Positions 8,447 to 18,699 of a DNA stretch of 64,000 nt are shown piece by piece (within the stretch, counting starts at the first letter, position 1; each line of letters starts with the position of its first letter). The stretch spans positions 87,377 to 151,376 of the forward strand of contig JABLUY010000065.1 of the NCBI GenBank assembly GCA_013306675.1. The letters are read 5' to 3'. The position numbers and the translations under genes are program-made. The stretch comes from Thraustochytrium sp. TN22 (taxonomy: Eukaryota > Sar > Bigyra > Thraustochytrida > Thraustochytriidae). The notes beneath the pieces were generated by a model. The model had not been told where the DNA came from, ran no database searches, and worked only from the letters and a program-made list of their open reading frames with translations.

Positions 8447-10137
8447 GATGAGAGAAGAAGAATTCTGGCGGTGATGAATGAAGCCTGGTGATTAGATCAA
8501 TCAGCCTTCCTTTCGTGGACAGCAAGCAGCAAGTCTCCCAAGGAAGAAGATTACCCCCCCCCCCGACGCAAGCACTCAAAATGAATGCGAGCGATTGCCA
8601 ACTAACTGTGCGATGACGAATGCTCGAACTCGTGACGCGCTGGAGTCGGCAGAGTTTCCCCTCCTCTTTAGTGTGCTCATCGGCACAGGTTTGGACCAAC
8701 CATGTTATGCAGCTCGCGTTCTGTCATCCTGGATGGATGCGAAAGCGTACTGCTCAGCTCAAGCTCCAGTTTCTCTGCAGTGGACGCAGAGCGAGCTCGA
8801 GCATGCCGCCTGCCTGAAGCTCACAGAGTGCTCCCTCCGCATTGCCGTGCCTGCGCTTTGCGTGGGAGTGCGCTTCGCGCACAAGTCATTAGATACTACC
8901 AATGCTAGGGTGATGCTATAAGCGAGAATTGCCGTGTGGCGTGGATGGAGATGAAAAGAGACAAAAAAAAAGAGGCGGGAGAGGAGGCACCACGTGTGGC
9001 AGAGCAAAAGCTTTGCTCCACGAAGTGACATGAACCCTTCAAGTGCGTGAGGCAGCTTCCGATGCTTCTGGGCGACAAGCGCACAGCAGCTGCTGCAAAT
9101 CACACACACAGACCCAACTACCTACCTGCGCACTCGGGAGTGCACAAGCGAGGTCTGGTTCATGCAACGCGAGGCCATCGCGCCCTCCTGCTCCCGCAGG
9201 GCTTTGTTGTCAATCTCCGGTTTGAGCTCGTACAGAGCCCAAAAGGAAAAGATAGACGGTCGTGTCGATCAGACACGAGTATACATCTTACGCGAAGGAG
9301 AGCACTGCCCCACTCGCCTGCCTTCACGGCGGCCCCAGTTGGGTCGTGAGGTGCTATCTTTCGCGCAAAGCACACAGAGGTCGTAGTTGAAGGAGATGCA
9401 CCCTTGCGTGTGGAAGAACCGGAGAGGGAGAGAGAGAGAGTAGGCACAGAGTGGGCAGGAGCGACGACACACAACAATACAGCTCGTACCAGCGTCCGGT
9501 CAGACCGGGCACCACCGCGCTGTGAGCGTGGAAGAAAGCACCAACCCAAAGACCATGCTAACCCGTCGTCCGGCCCCAGTCCCACCACACTGGACACACC
9601 ACACACCCCTCCATCACCACTACCCACTGTTTCGTGGCGGTCGGACCCGTACCAGCTCAATCAAACGAAAGAGCCACCGGGCCAGGCCGACCAACTTGCA
9701 TCGCGAGCGAGACCGTTTGCCCCCTTCTCGTCCCGGGCCAGCTCCGTCCAACCAATAAATATGCGCGGTCCCAGGTGAAGAGGCAGATGCTGCAGGCCGA
9801 ATGCAAGCAAGCGCTGTCCACAATGCGCTTGATTTGCATCCGGGGCAGCCTTGAAGCCCGCCTCCCTCCCAAATGACCGTCGAGCGGCGCGTTTGTCCAC
9901 CACGCGAACCGCGAGCGCACCGGGTTGATAGAGTACAGAGAGACCTCAGAAGCGAGAGTAAGAGCCGGTGACGCCGCGTTGCGGAGACGCGCGCCCCTTG
10001 CCGAAGCAGGGGAGACGCGAATTACTCGCGCTCGCATGGCGGGTGCATGCTCGCATGCACGTCGTCGTATGTACATTTGCGCTTGTGACTGCCAAAGGGG
10101 AACGGACGCCGTCGCGCCGCCTGAGCGAAGCGTGAAC
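8447..10137. other. Long convergent intergenic region, no gene recognised
   Basis: This 1.7-kb region separates the convergent RCC1L-like and CDC20 genes. Its base composition is closer to balanced than the neighbouring genes, with A-rich and C-rich tracts (for example a C9 run near 8558). Short open frames occur on both strands, but none has a start context, domain or composition suggesting a protein. A CCAATAAATATG string at about 9749-9760 resembles CCAAT/TATA elements but precedes no evident gene. An unrecognised ncRNA cannot be excluded. Confidence 0.5.
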
Positions 10138-11658
10138 TTACCGAATGCTCATGCGGGCGAGCCCGCCGCGCGAGGCGGCGGCCGTCCCCTTGACGCGCTT
10201 CTGACGCTTGACCGGGTTGGCAGCCTCGAAGACCTTCCAGAAGCGGAGGGTCTCGTCGGCGGCCGCAGAGCAGACCGTGGTGCCGTCCGGGGACATGGCC
10301 ATGTGCAGGACGCGCGCCGAGTGGCTGCGGAGGTCCTTGACACGGGCCATGGACGGAAACTTCCAGAGGCTGAGCTGGTTCTCGGAGAAGCCGTGGCTGG
10401 AGAGCAGCTCCTTCTCGTGCGGGTTCCAGACGAGCGAGCAGACCTGCGAGCCAGTGTCGACGCTGTTGAGGCAGGCGCCGTTGGCCGTGTTCCAGATCTT
10501 GATCGTGCGATCGGCCGTACCGCCGCCGCTGGCCAGGACGTTGCGCTGGTGCGGGCACCAGGCGAGCGCCTTGACGGCAGCGAGGTGGTCGGTGATCTTG
10601 AGACGCGGGGTCTGCACGACGTTGGCGGTCTGCTGCGCGCGGGCGCCCTCGCCAGCGAAGCGCGCGTCCCAGAGGCAGAGCAGGTTGTCGTTGCCGCCCG
10701 AGGCCAGGGTCTGGCCGTCGGGCGACCACGCGAGGCCGCAGACCTCCTGCACGTGGCCCTCGAGGACGCCCACCTTGTGGTCCGCGACGCGAACGTCGTG
10801 GTGCACAATGAGGGAGTCGCGGCTGCCGCTGGAGAGGATGTGCTGGTTCCACGAGAGCGAGGAGACGCGCGAGCTGTGGCCGTCCATGTTGCGCAGCAGC
10901 TTGCAGGTCTCCACGTCGTAGAGCTTGGTCTCGCTGAAGTTGGTGCCGACAGCGAGGTAGCCACCGCCCTCCTGGACGAACTTGACCGAGGTGATGTAGT
11001 CATCCTCCGCCTCGCACTGGCAGAGCTCCTCGATGCCGCCGGTCTCGGCGTTCCAGAGGTACACCGTCTGGCCGAGCGCCACGGCGAGCATGTTGGAGGC
11101 GCCCCAGTCAACGAGGTTGAGGTAGTAGTCGTCCAGCAGGTCGGGCGCGTCCAGGATGCGCTCGGGCGCCGACGGGATGTGGCGCACCGGCTTGCTGGCG
11201 CGCGCCGCCTTCTCCTTGTTCTGCGTGTACAGCACCTTGAGGCTGTTCTCGAAGCCCTCGGGCGGCGCCGGCGCCTTCTTCTTGAAGGCCAGCACGCGCG
11301 ACTCACCGGCGCCCATGCTGCTGGCGAGCGCCTTGTTGAACTCGGCGCGCGTCGGCGACTCGGACGACTGGTTCGACGCGGAGCTGCTGTTCTCCTTCAT
11401 CAGGTTGAAGTGCGCGTTGGCCAGGTCCATGGCGCCGCGGTTCGGGATGAAGCGGTCGTGCTGCGGCGTCGCGCGGCCCTTGCTGGGCGTCTTGCCGCTG
11501 CGGTTACGCTTGCGGCTCGACTTGGGCGTGCGCGCCGCCAGAGCCTTGCGCTTCCACCGCGGCTCCACCGAGCTCGACACCTCCTCGCAGAAGTTGTTCA
11601 GGCACTCATCCAGCTCGATCTGCTCCTGCACGAAGTCGTGCGCGGTACCGTGCGTCAT
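10138..11658 (-). CDS. CDC20: CDC20 / Fizzy, APC/C activator
   Basis: This 506-aa WD40 protein is a mitotic activator and substrate receptor of the anaphase-promoting complex. The basic N-terminal region holds a C-box DRFIPNR (about 68-74), a KEN box in LMKENSSS (about 86-88), and the KVLYTQNKE segment matching the Mad2-binding KVLYSQ motif of animal Cdc20. Seven WD40 blades follow (about 170-475), including YITSVKF, VCGLAWSPDGQTLASGGND and the characteristic GGGTADRTIKIWNT. The chain ends in Ile-Arg, the IR tail that docks on APC3. With C-box, Mad2 motif and IR tail all present it looks fully functional. The Mad2-type motif favours CDC20 over CDH1. The ATG at 11658 gives the family's normal length. 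Confidence 0.95.
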   Translation of the reverse strand: MTHGTAHDFVQEQIELDECLNNFCEEVSSSVEPRWKRKALAARTPKSSRKRNRSGKTPSKGRATPQHDRFIPNRGAMDLANAHFNLMKENSSSASNQSSESPTRAEFNKALASSMGAGESRVLAFKKKAPAPPEGFENSLKVLYTQNKEKAARASKPVRHIPSAPERILDAPDLLDDYYLNLVDWGASNMLAVALGQTVYLWNAETGGIEELCQCEAEDDYITSVKFVQEGGGYLAVGTNFSETKLYDVETCKLLRNMDGHSSRVSSLSWNQHILSSGSRDSLIVHHDVRVADHKVGVLEGHVQEVCGLAWSPDGQTLASGGNDNLLCLWDARFAGEGARAQQTANVVQTPRLKITDHLAAVKALAWCPHQRNVLASGGGTADRTIKIWNTANGACLNSVDTGSQVCSLVWNPHEKELLSSHGFSENQLSLWKFPSMARVKDLRSHSARVLHMAMSPDGTTVCSAAADETLRFWKVFEAANPVKRQKRVKGTAAASRGGLARMSIR

Positions 11659-12303
11659 TCTTTCGTTCTCTAAAGTCGTCGGTGACGCCTTGCTCCCGCG
11701 CGTGCGCTGTTGTTACGTGCACAATGCAATACCGTCGTCAGCCAGTCTTGCTTTCCTGCATGCGCCAGCCCCCCCCCGCCGTCCATACCCATACGTACCG
11801 AAGAGTTGATTGTTGTGGTGTGTTTGTTTGCTTGCTTGCTTTGCTTGCTTGCCAGAGGCTTGCTTGCTTGCTCGCTTTGCTTGCTTGCTTGTGCGTAGAA
11901 ACGAGGTTTCTGGTTTGCCGCCGCCGCCCGCGCGAATGCCTGCCCCTGCGCCGCGCGCCGTGGTTGGCGGCCCCAGCGCCGCCTGCGCCCCGCCAGGTAA
12001 CTGCCGCCGTTTTCACGGCGCGGCCGAGTTCGAATTTTCGAATACCAATTTTGCGTTGCGCAGCGGACCGAGCCGAGCCGAGCGTGCGACGAATTCGCAT
12101 TTTGCGTTGCGCAGCGCACGGACGGCTTGGCAGCGTGCGTGAGCCGCGCTGTAAGCCGCGAGCAGGGTTGCTCATGGTGCTAACTTACTAGGCTTAGGCC
12201 TAACATTTGTCATCAGACAAGGCTGCCGTGCCTACAGCAACTTGACGTTGAAGGCAAGGTGGAAAAATGTTCTTTCGTCTTATTTGGTCGGGTATCTTGG
12301 GGA
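11659..12303. repeat. Intergenic with (CTTG)n array and a direct repeat
   Basis: The gap lies between the CDC20 start and the histone deacetylase stop. At about 11818-11895 it carries a degenerate cttg/ctttg tandem array. A 16-bp string, ttttgcgttgcgcagc, occurs twice (about 12050 and 12102), roughly 51 bp apart. No gene was recognised. Confidence 0.6.
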
Positions 12304-14057
12304 TCAAAGATCGTCGTGGGAAGCCGCGTCGGCGCCCTTGGCCTCGGCAGAGGCAGCAGCAGGGTCCTTGGCATCGTTCTTGGCGGCCTCGGCGCTCTCT
12401 TCCTTCTCACTCTTGACCTTGATCTCGCCGTCATCGTCATCGTCGTCGTTGTCGTGGGCCGCAACGTCCGGGTCGACCTCCATGAGGCCGCCGCACTCGG
12501 TGCCCTTCTTGTAGGGCTTGCGGGAGGCGGAGTCGGCGCCCTCAGCAGCCGCGGCGTCGGCGTCCCCGTCCGCCTTCTTGACATCCGGCTTGACGTCGGC
12601 GGCGTCGGCCGGGTTGGCAGGGGCAGGGGCGTCGTGGTGTTTGTCATCCTCAAAATATTCGGCCTCGTGGTCGGGGCGCTGCCTGTAGTCACGCGTGTCC
12701 GGGTCGCCGTTGTCGTTGGCGATGCGCTCGCGCTCGTCCGGGTCCGCGAAATCACCCGGACGGTCCTGGAACGGGACACTGGGCACCGGCTCGAGCTTGG
12801 AGAGGTTCTCGAGGATGATGTTGGTGTACTTGTCGAGGTAAGCACGCGTGTTGGCGTTCTTCATCTGCGGGTCAGGCGTGAGGTGCAGGTGGTGCTCGGG
12901 GCCAAAGTAGCTTTGGTACTGGTTCCACGGGATGTCGTTGGCCATCTCATCCTGCTTGCCGATCCCGATGGCCGTCTCGAAGGCCCAGCAGCGCGCAACG
13001 TTGCGCGGCGTGTAGCCGCCGCCGCCCAGGAGGACGACGGGGACGCCGAACGACTTGGCGTAGTCCACGGCGAAGCCGTGGCCGTGCAGCGAAAGGTTCC
13101 AGCAGCCGAGGCGGTCGCCAGTGATGGAGTCGGCGCCGCAGCACATGACGATGGCGCCCGGCTGGAAGCGCTCCATGATGGCGTCGATGACCGGCTTGTA
13201 GATGGACTCAAAGCCAGCGTCGTCGAGGCCGTCCTTGAGCGGGAAGTTGACGGCGTACCCCTTGCCGGCACGCGCGCCCGTGTCCGTGTAGGCGCCGCTA
13301 CCGGGGAAGAAGTCGCCGTACTTGTGAAAGGAGCACGTCATGACGCGGTTGGTGGTATAAAAGGCCTCCTCGACTCCGTCGCCGTGGTGGATGTCGATGT
13401 CGATGTAGAGCACGCGCGGGTGGTACTTGAGCAGCTCGACGATGCAGAGGACGATATCGTTGATGTAGCAGAAGCCGGAGGCCTCGCCCTTCTTGGCGTG
13501 GTGCAGGCCGCCCGCCCAGTTCACGCACACGTCGGCCTGGCCGTGGTTGACCTTGATGGCGGCGTCCAACGAGGCGCCCGAGGCGGTCGACATGAAGTTG
13601 TACAGGCCGTCAAAGATGGGGCAATCCGAGTACGGGCCCACGTTGAAGCGCTGCATCTGCTTCTCGAACTCCTGCTCCGTGTCAGGCGAGATGTGCTTGA
13701 GGAAGTCTACGTACTCGTGCGCGTGGAAGCGCTCCATATCCTCGGCCGTCGCGTCGTGCGGCCGCAGGACCTCCATCTTGTGGAACATGCCGTACGTCAG
13801 CAGCAGGTGGTGCGTCAGCTTGAGCCGGTGCGGCTTCATCGGGTGCGACGGTCTGTTCGCCGGTCGCGGCACGCGTACGTCTCCGTCAGTCGCTCCGACT
13901 TCATCCTCGAGCCGCCAAGCCGCGAGCCAACCTAACTGCGGGCGCGAGCGAGCCAAGGAACCTACCCATAGTAGTAGCTGCCGATCTCCGGCTTGTAAAA
14001 GTAAGAGACGCGCGACTTGCGCTTGGGCGCCGTCTGCTGCGTCGCCGAAAAGGACAT
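12304..14057 (-). CDS. HDAC1: Class I histone deacetylase (RPD3/HDAC1 type), two exons
   Basis: A zinc-dependent lysine deacetylase, expected in nuclear Sin3/NuRD/CoREST-like complexes. Exon 1 is 13966-14057 and exon 2 is 12304-13852, giving 546 aa. Exon 1 encodes MSFSATQQ up to KPEIGSYYYG; joining restores YYYGPSHPMKPHR, the invariant class I start. Catalytic motifs are LHHAKKGEASGFCYIND, YIDIDIHHGDGVEEAFY (zinc Asp/His and His-Asp pairs), and GGGGYTPRNVARCW with the active-site Tyr region. The catalytic domain covers about residues 15-385; the acidic tail (about 400-546, poly-Asp, Lys/Glu/Ala) is long and looks disordered. The start ATG at 14057 gives a conventional N-terminus. The uninterrupted frame running upstream of exon 2 is read-through of the intron, not protein. 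Divergent from TTC27. Confidence 0.93.
13853..13965 (-). other. Spliceosomal intron in the histone deacetylase gene
   Basis: The intron is 113 nt, with GT donor (GG|GTAGGT) at 13965 and CAG acceptor ending at 13853. A branch-point-like CTGAC lies at about 13885-13889, roughly 30 nt before the acceptor. Removing it gives an in-frame GGA codon and restores the conserved YYYGPSHPMKPHR start of class I deacetylases. Without splicing the catalytic domain lacks its first strand. It has no stop in the downstream exon's frame. Confidence 0.85.
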
Positions 14058-14799
14058 GCTGGCTGGCTGTCGAGTTGTGTCGTGTCGCGCGACCTTGAAC
14101 GAAAGTCACTCGCGGGCACGCGCGACCCGGCCCGCCCACTCTCTCCTCCTCCCGCTGTTCACGCCGGCGGAGTCGCCCGAGCGCAGGCGAGCGGCGCCGG
14201 CCCGCGTCCGCACGCTTCCGCCACGGTCCCGCCGCCCGCTCCCTCCCGCGCGCCGCGGCGGCGGCGGCGGCGGCGGCGGAGACCGACCACGACGCGACGA
14301 CGCTTTGGCGGTCTGCCTGCCTGCTAGCTCCCCTTTCTTTCAAAAACTAGCTAGAGCGCTCGATCCCGCGGCGTCCGGCGCCCGCTCCCGGCCGCCCCGC
14401 TCGGGCAAACTCGCGCGCGGCGGCGGCGGGCCGGCCTCGCCGCCCGCACCGCCGCGCTCGCCCCCGCCCGCGCGCGCCCGCGCGCCCGCCCGCGCGCGCG
14501 CCCGCCGCCGCCCGCCCCCGCCGCGCCGCCGCCGCCGCCGCCGCGACCCGTGCACGGGGCGCGCGGGGCCCTTGCATGGGGCGCGCCCCGTGCACGGGGC
14601 GCGGCCGGGCGCCACACGTACTGCGCGGTGGTCGGCGGCTTCGCGACCACCGGCCGAGGGGCGCTTCGAGGGCGCAGAACCGGAGTCGGGCGGCGTGGCC
14701 GGGGCCGGGGCGAGGCGGGCTTGCTGCGCGTTGATCCCTCGCTGCGCGTGCCGGCGCTGGATCGGTCGGTGAGTCGGTCGGTCGGTCGCTGGCGCCGCC
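14058..14799. promoter_or_regulatory. Divergent HDAC / TTC27 promoter with paired GC palindromes
   Basis: The 742-bp GC-rich region lies between divergent start codons. It contains the perfect palindrome cccgtgcacggg twice, at 14547-14558 and 14587-14598; the second extends to a perfect 22-bp palindrome at 14582-14603. The copies are exactly 40 bp apart, about 200-250 bp upstream of TTC27. They look like paired sites for a dimeric factor; function is inferred. There is also a (gcc)n run and a gcgcccgc-rich stretch. Confidence 0.5.
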
Positions 14800-17700
14800 A
14801 TGTCGGACTCCGGCTCGGACTCGAGCTCTGACGCAGACCTGAACGAGTTCCTGGGCCTGCCCGAGGGCTACGAGCTGCCGGAGGAGCAGGAGGTGGCCGA
14901 GGGCGAGGATGAGGACGCGGGCGAGGGCGCCGAGGGCGTGACGGACCCGCTCTTCTCGCTGCTGCTCGTGGAGCGGCTCGCGCTGGAGAGCAACGCGGAG
15001 GCGCTCGAGGACCTGCTGCGGCGCGCCACGGCCGAGGCCGACAAGCGCGAGGCGCTCCAGCGCGACCCCGAGGTGCGCGACCTGCAGCTGCGCGTGCTGG
15101 AGATGGCCTGCGCGCTGGCACGCGGTGACTTCTTCGCCGTGCTGGCCTCCCCGGTGGCCAGCGGGCTCTTCGCGCAGGAATCCGCCAAGGGCTACTCGGT
15201 GAGTCGCGTCAAGCACCGCGAGGGCCGCTTTCTGCACGAACGCGTGCTGGAGCACATCGAGCACGGCATTGGCCCGTGCGTGGGCCGCCGCACCTTCAAG
15301 GACCCGTCCTTGTCGAGCCCGGAGAAGCACGTGAACCAGCGCGCGCTGCGCGCCGCGGCCTGCATGTTCGCCGGCGTCGCATGCCTGCACCTTTTCGTGC
15401 AGGCCAACTGGACCGGGCCCCCGCTGCCGCCAGCCGCCGTGGACGAGCACTACCCTCTGCCCTTCATGCGCGCAGTGTACGATCGCGCGGACGGCGCCGG
15501 CCCGCAGGCGGCCGCGGCAGCCGCCAACGCCAGCGACGAGCCCAAGCTCAGCTTCCGCTACGTGGAGACAGCCATGTCGGCGTTGCAGGCGGACGCCAAG
15601 GCAGCGGCCGCTATCGCGGGCAGGGAGGCCTCCGAGGCGGACCTGGACCCCTTTCCTGAGCTGCACGCGCAGACAGCGCTCGTGCTGGGCGCCAATGGCG
15701 AGGAGGTCTACCGCGACGCGCAGTATCTGCACTACCTGCACGTGGCGCGCGTCATTCTGCGCGTGGTGGCGAACCCGACGGTGACCCCGGGCGCCGTGGA
15801 CCCGACCGACATGCTGGAGGAGGCGCTGCGCGCCGAGAGCGCCGCGGCGGACAGCGAGGCCGAGACGAACCGCAGCCGCGCCGAGGCGCTGCAGGCGGCC
15901 GTGGAGAGCGGCGAGAAGGAGGCAGGTCTCGGCGAGGATCTCGTGGAGGGCGGCATCGGCATGAGCAGCCGGCCCAACGAGGAGGTGTCCGGGTCGGTGC
16001 GCAGCGCGCTGCGCTTCCTGCTCACCTCCGGCTGGTGGGCGGCGCGGTCTGCCGTCGTGCACCAGGAGACGCTCGAGGCCAAGGAGGCGGCCGCGCCGAG
16101 CCTGGAGCAGGAGGCAGAGCGCGGCTTCAAGCGCACGCTGCGCGCCGTGGACCGCATGTATCCGGAGGACAATCTGCTGACTGCGGGCGTCTGGATTGAG
16201 TGCGGCGTGGCGCGGCACAAGTTTCGCGCTGCGGAGGGCGCCAAGAAGGCCTTTGCGGCCGCCAAGGAGGCCGCGCAGCTTAACATCCAGATGACTGGCG
16301 TCATGGGCAAGCGCACCAAGTACCAGAAACAGGAAAAGACGCAGCTCATCCTCCTGGCCGCCTCGTCCACGACCAAGGCAGCCTCGGCGGACGTTGTCGA
16401 GGACGAAGGCGAGGTCGCCGCCGCCGCGGCAAGCGCCGCTGCAGACAAGGGCACCGAGCAGGAGCAGGAGCAGGAGCAGGAGCAGCAGGAACAGGAACAG
16501 GAGCCGGACGCTGGTTTCGGCAAGACGTCGGTGCTAGGCATCCCCAAGGTGCGGCTGGAGGAGATCGACTCGGAGACGCCGCTGCGCGAGCGCATCAAGT
16601 ACGCGGAGGCTGGGAGCGAGGAGGAGGCGCGCATGCGGCGTGGCACCCTGAGCCTGCTGGACCAGTGCATCGTGCTTGGCCTTTGCATGGACGTCAAGAA
16701 CAGCTACGCAATGGAGGGCCTGACCGCGGAGGAGATGCTGGCGTACGTGGAGCGCGTGCTGCAGAGTCCGGAGAACTGGATGGTGTACTCGACGGCGCTC
16801 TTCATCAAGTCGCAGCTCGAGTTCGAACGCAACAAGACCAAGGAGCGCGCCGTGCTGCAGATGCAGGTGCTGGTGGATCAGCAGTCAGACCGGCTCACGC
16901 CGCTGCAGCCGCGGCAGAGCGACCTGGACAACGCCGCGCCCGTTTCGGAGCGTCTCGCGTTTCTGCACGCCCTGGCGTGGCCCGCCATGTGGGAGCTCAA
17001 GCGCGGCCTCGCGCAGCTGTACATGGAGGTGGGCGCGGCCGGCAGTGCGCTGCAGATCTTCGAGCAGGTGCGCTTGTGGGAGGAGGCTGTGGACTGCCTC
17101 GCGCTCATGGACAAGCGCGCGCGCGCCGAGAAGCTCATTCGCGAGCGCCTGGCCGTGCAGCCCAGTGCGCACCTCATGTGCGTCATGGGCGGCCTGCTGC
17201 AGGACGAGGAGTGGTACAGCAAGGCGTGGGAGTTCAGCAAGCACCGCCACGCGCGGTCCAAGCGCATGTGGGGCGTCATGGCCTTCAACAAGGGCGACCT
17301 GCAGGCTTGCATGGAGCACCTGCAGGACGCGCTCAAGATCAACCCGCTGTACCCGGAGGCCTGGTTCCGCCTCGGGTCCTGCGCGATGCGCGTCGAGGAC
17401 TGGAAGCTGGCGCGCACCGCCTTTGCGCACGTCACGCGCCAGGACCCGGAGAGCGGTGACGGCTGGGCCAACCTCAGCTCCGTGCTCGTGCACATGGGCG
17501 ACTATCATGCGGCGCTCAAGGCCGTGGTCGAGGCGGTGCGCCAGTCGCGCTCCAACTGGCGCATCTGGGAGAACTACGTCATGCTCGCTGTCAACACGCG
17601 CCAGTGGGGCATGGCGATTGACGGTATGAGCAGCCTCATCGATGTACGCCCTGGCAGCGGCGAGGCCGTCGACGGCATGGTGGACCTGCACAGCCTGCTC

Positions 17701-18225
17701 GTTGTGGTGGACGCGCTCTCGGCCGCACCGCTGCCCGCTCTGAACAACGGTGGCGATGCTGCTGCCAACGACCCGCGTGCCGACGAACCCGCGCGCGACA
17801 GCCTTAGCGCCGACCTCCTGGCTTCGCTGCGCGCGCGCCTCGAGGAGCTCTTCGACAAGATTCGCGCCAAGGCGCGTAGCGACCCCAACATGTGGAAGGT
17901 GCTCAGTATCTACTACGAGGGCGTTGGCGCTCTGGACCAGGTCCGCGACTGCCTCGTGCGCCGCCTCCGCGCGCTCATGCAGAAGGAGGTTGGCTGGGAG
18001 CACGACCAGCTCAAGGCGGACCGCATTATTGCCGTGGCGCAGGATCTTCACGCGCGCTTTGCTGACCACGTCGAGCGAGACACCGCCCTCGCCGCCGACG
18101 CCGCTGCTGCTGACGCCGTGCGCGCCCAGGCTCGGGAGCTGGTGCGCACTGTGCTTGAGCGCCTGCGCGCCAGCGAGGACCTCCCTGCCACCGTCTATGC
18201 CTCGCTGGAGCCCCTGGTGGCCTGA
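14800..18225 (+). CDS. TTC27: TTC27-like tetratricopeptide repeat protein
   Basis: The 1,141-aa soluble protein matches TTC27 (yeast Emw1), an essential TPR protein of uncertain biochemical role linked to processing and cell integrity. The N-terminal half (to about 500) is helical with acidic and Glu/Gln-rich inserts, including a Gln/Glu repeat at about 552-568. The C-terminal half carries TPR units; the most diagnostic are ALKINPLYPEAWFRLGSC (about 845-862), then ARTAFAHVTRQDPESGDGWANLSSV, and SRSNWRIWENYVMLAVNT, which corresponds to the conserved YEHWQIWENYIL segment of human TTC27. The start at 14800 (GCCGCCATGTCG) is in good context and gives an acidic N-terminus. No intron is evident. 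Confidence 0.88.
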   Translation: MSDSGSDSSSDADLNEFLGLPEGYELPEEQEVAEGEDEDAGEGAEGVTDPLFSLLLVERLALESNAEALEDLLRRATAEADKREALQRDPEVRDLQLRVLEMACALARGDFFAVLASPVASGLFAQESAKGYSVSRVKHREGRFLHERVLEHIEHGIGPCVGRRTFKDPSLSSPEKHVNQRALRAAACMFAGVACLHLFVQANWTGPPLPPAAVDEHYPLPFMRAVYDRADGAGPQAAAAAANASDEPKLSFRYVETAMSALQADAKAAAAIAGREASEADLDPFPELHAQTALVLGANGEEVYRDAQYLHYLHVARVILRVVANPTVTPGAVDPTDMLEEALRAESAAADSEAETNRSRAEALQAAVESGEKEAGLGEDLVEGGIGMSSRPNEEVSGSVRSALRFLLTSGWWAARSAVVHQETLEAKEAAAPSLEQEAERGFKRTLRAVDRMYPEDNLLTAGVWIECGVARHKFRAAEGAKKAFAAAKEAAQLNIQMTGVMGKRTKYQKQEKTQLILLAASSTTKAASADVVEDEGEVAAAAASAAADKGTEQEQEQEQEQQEQEQEPDAGFGKTSVLGIPKVRLEEIDSETPLRERIKYAEAGSEEEARMRRGTLSLLDQCIVLGLCMDVKNSYAMEGLTAEEMLAYVERVLQSPENWMVYSTALFIKSQLEFERNKTKERAVLQMQVLVDQQSDRLTPLQPRQSDLDNAAPVSERLAFLHALAWPAMWELKRGLAQLYMEVGAAGSALQIFEQVRLWEEAVDCLALMDKRARAEKLIRERLAVQPSAHLMCVMGGLLQDEEWYSKAWEFSKHRHARSKRMWGVMAFNKGDLQACMEHLQDALKINPLYPEAWFRLGSCAMRVEDWKLARTAFAHVTRQDPESGDGWANLSSVLVHMGDYHAALKAVVEAVRQSRSNWRIWENYVMLAVNTRQWGMAIDGMSSLIDVRPGSGEAVDGMVDLHSLLVVVDALSAAPLPALNNGGDAAANDPRADEPARDSLSADLLASLRARLEELFDKIRAKARSDPNMWKVLSIYYEGVGALDQVRDCLVRRLRALMQKEVGWEHDQLKADRIIAVAQDLHARFADHVERDTALAADAAAADAVRAQARELVRTVLERLRASEDLPATVYASLEPLVA

Positions 18226-18699
18226 TCATTTGACGACGACGACGAGGAGGAGGAGGAGAAGTTGTACCAACAGATAGTAGATGAAGCAAGCAAGCAAGTA
18301 TTCAAGTGCGCGTGTCGGACACGATCATTCTTTTCCAAGCCAAGTTCGCCGCGGCTGGTCCGCTGCACTGCAGTGGCAGGCTGGTGGTCCAGCTCGCCCA
18401 TTGGCAACCCGTTGAACCTGAAGACCAGGCGGAGAGCTACTAACAGTAAGTAAGCCGCGCCCAGTGCCTACTCCGACGATGCAACGATCTCGATCTCGAT
18501 TCTGCCACTGTTGCGGAGCCGTGGCACCGCGGCAGTCTAATAAACCGGCGCTGTGCCCTAAACTATGCTGTTGATGACGCCCTTCAGAGGTGGACTCCAT
18601 CCTCGTCCTCGTCGGTGTACCTACCTCGAGCCCGGCCCTCTCCGAGCAAGTCGGAGCAGCTCTGGCCTGGCCGCGGCGGCAAACCTTGAAGCAAGCAGC
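18226..18699. other. Intergenic, trinucleotide tract, no gene seen
   Basis: Right after the TTC27 stop there is a (gac)n/(gag)n tract (about 18233-18260) and an aagc repeat (about 18284-18298). The region should hold the TTC27 3' UTR and the promoter of the first secreted-protein gene. Nothing else was recognised. Confidence 0.5.

Noticed and set aside
9749-9760. CCAAT plus TATA-like string as a promoter
   Set aside because: No gene starts downstream on the plus strand before the convergent CDC20 gene.
9925-11673. Plus-strand frame opposite CDC20
   Set aside because: Shadow of the WD40 coding sequence.
12259-13935. Plus-strand frame opposite the histone deacetylase
   Set aside because: Complement of a recognised, catalytically complete enzyme; no independent motif.
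12304-14343. Single uninterrupted 679-codon reading of the deacetylase gene
   Set aside because: It begins in low-complexity sequence and lacks the conserved first strand. A GT-AG intron restores it.
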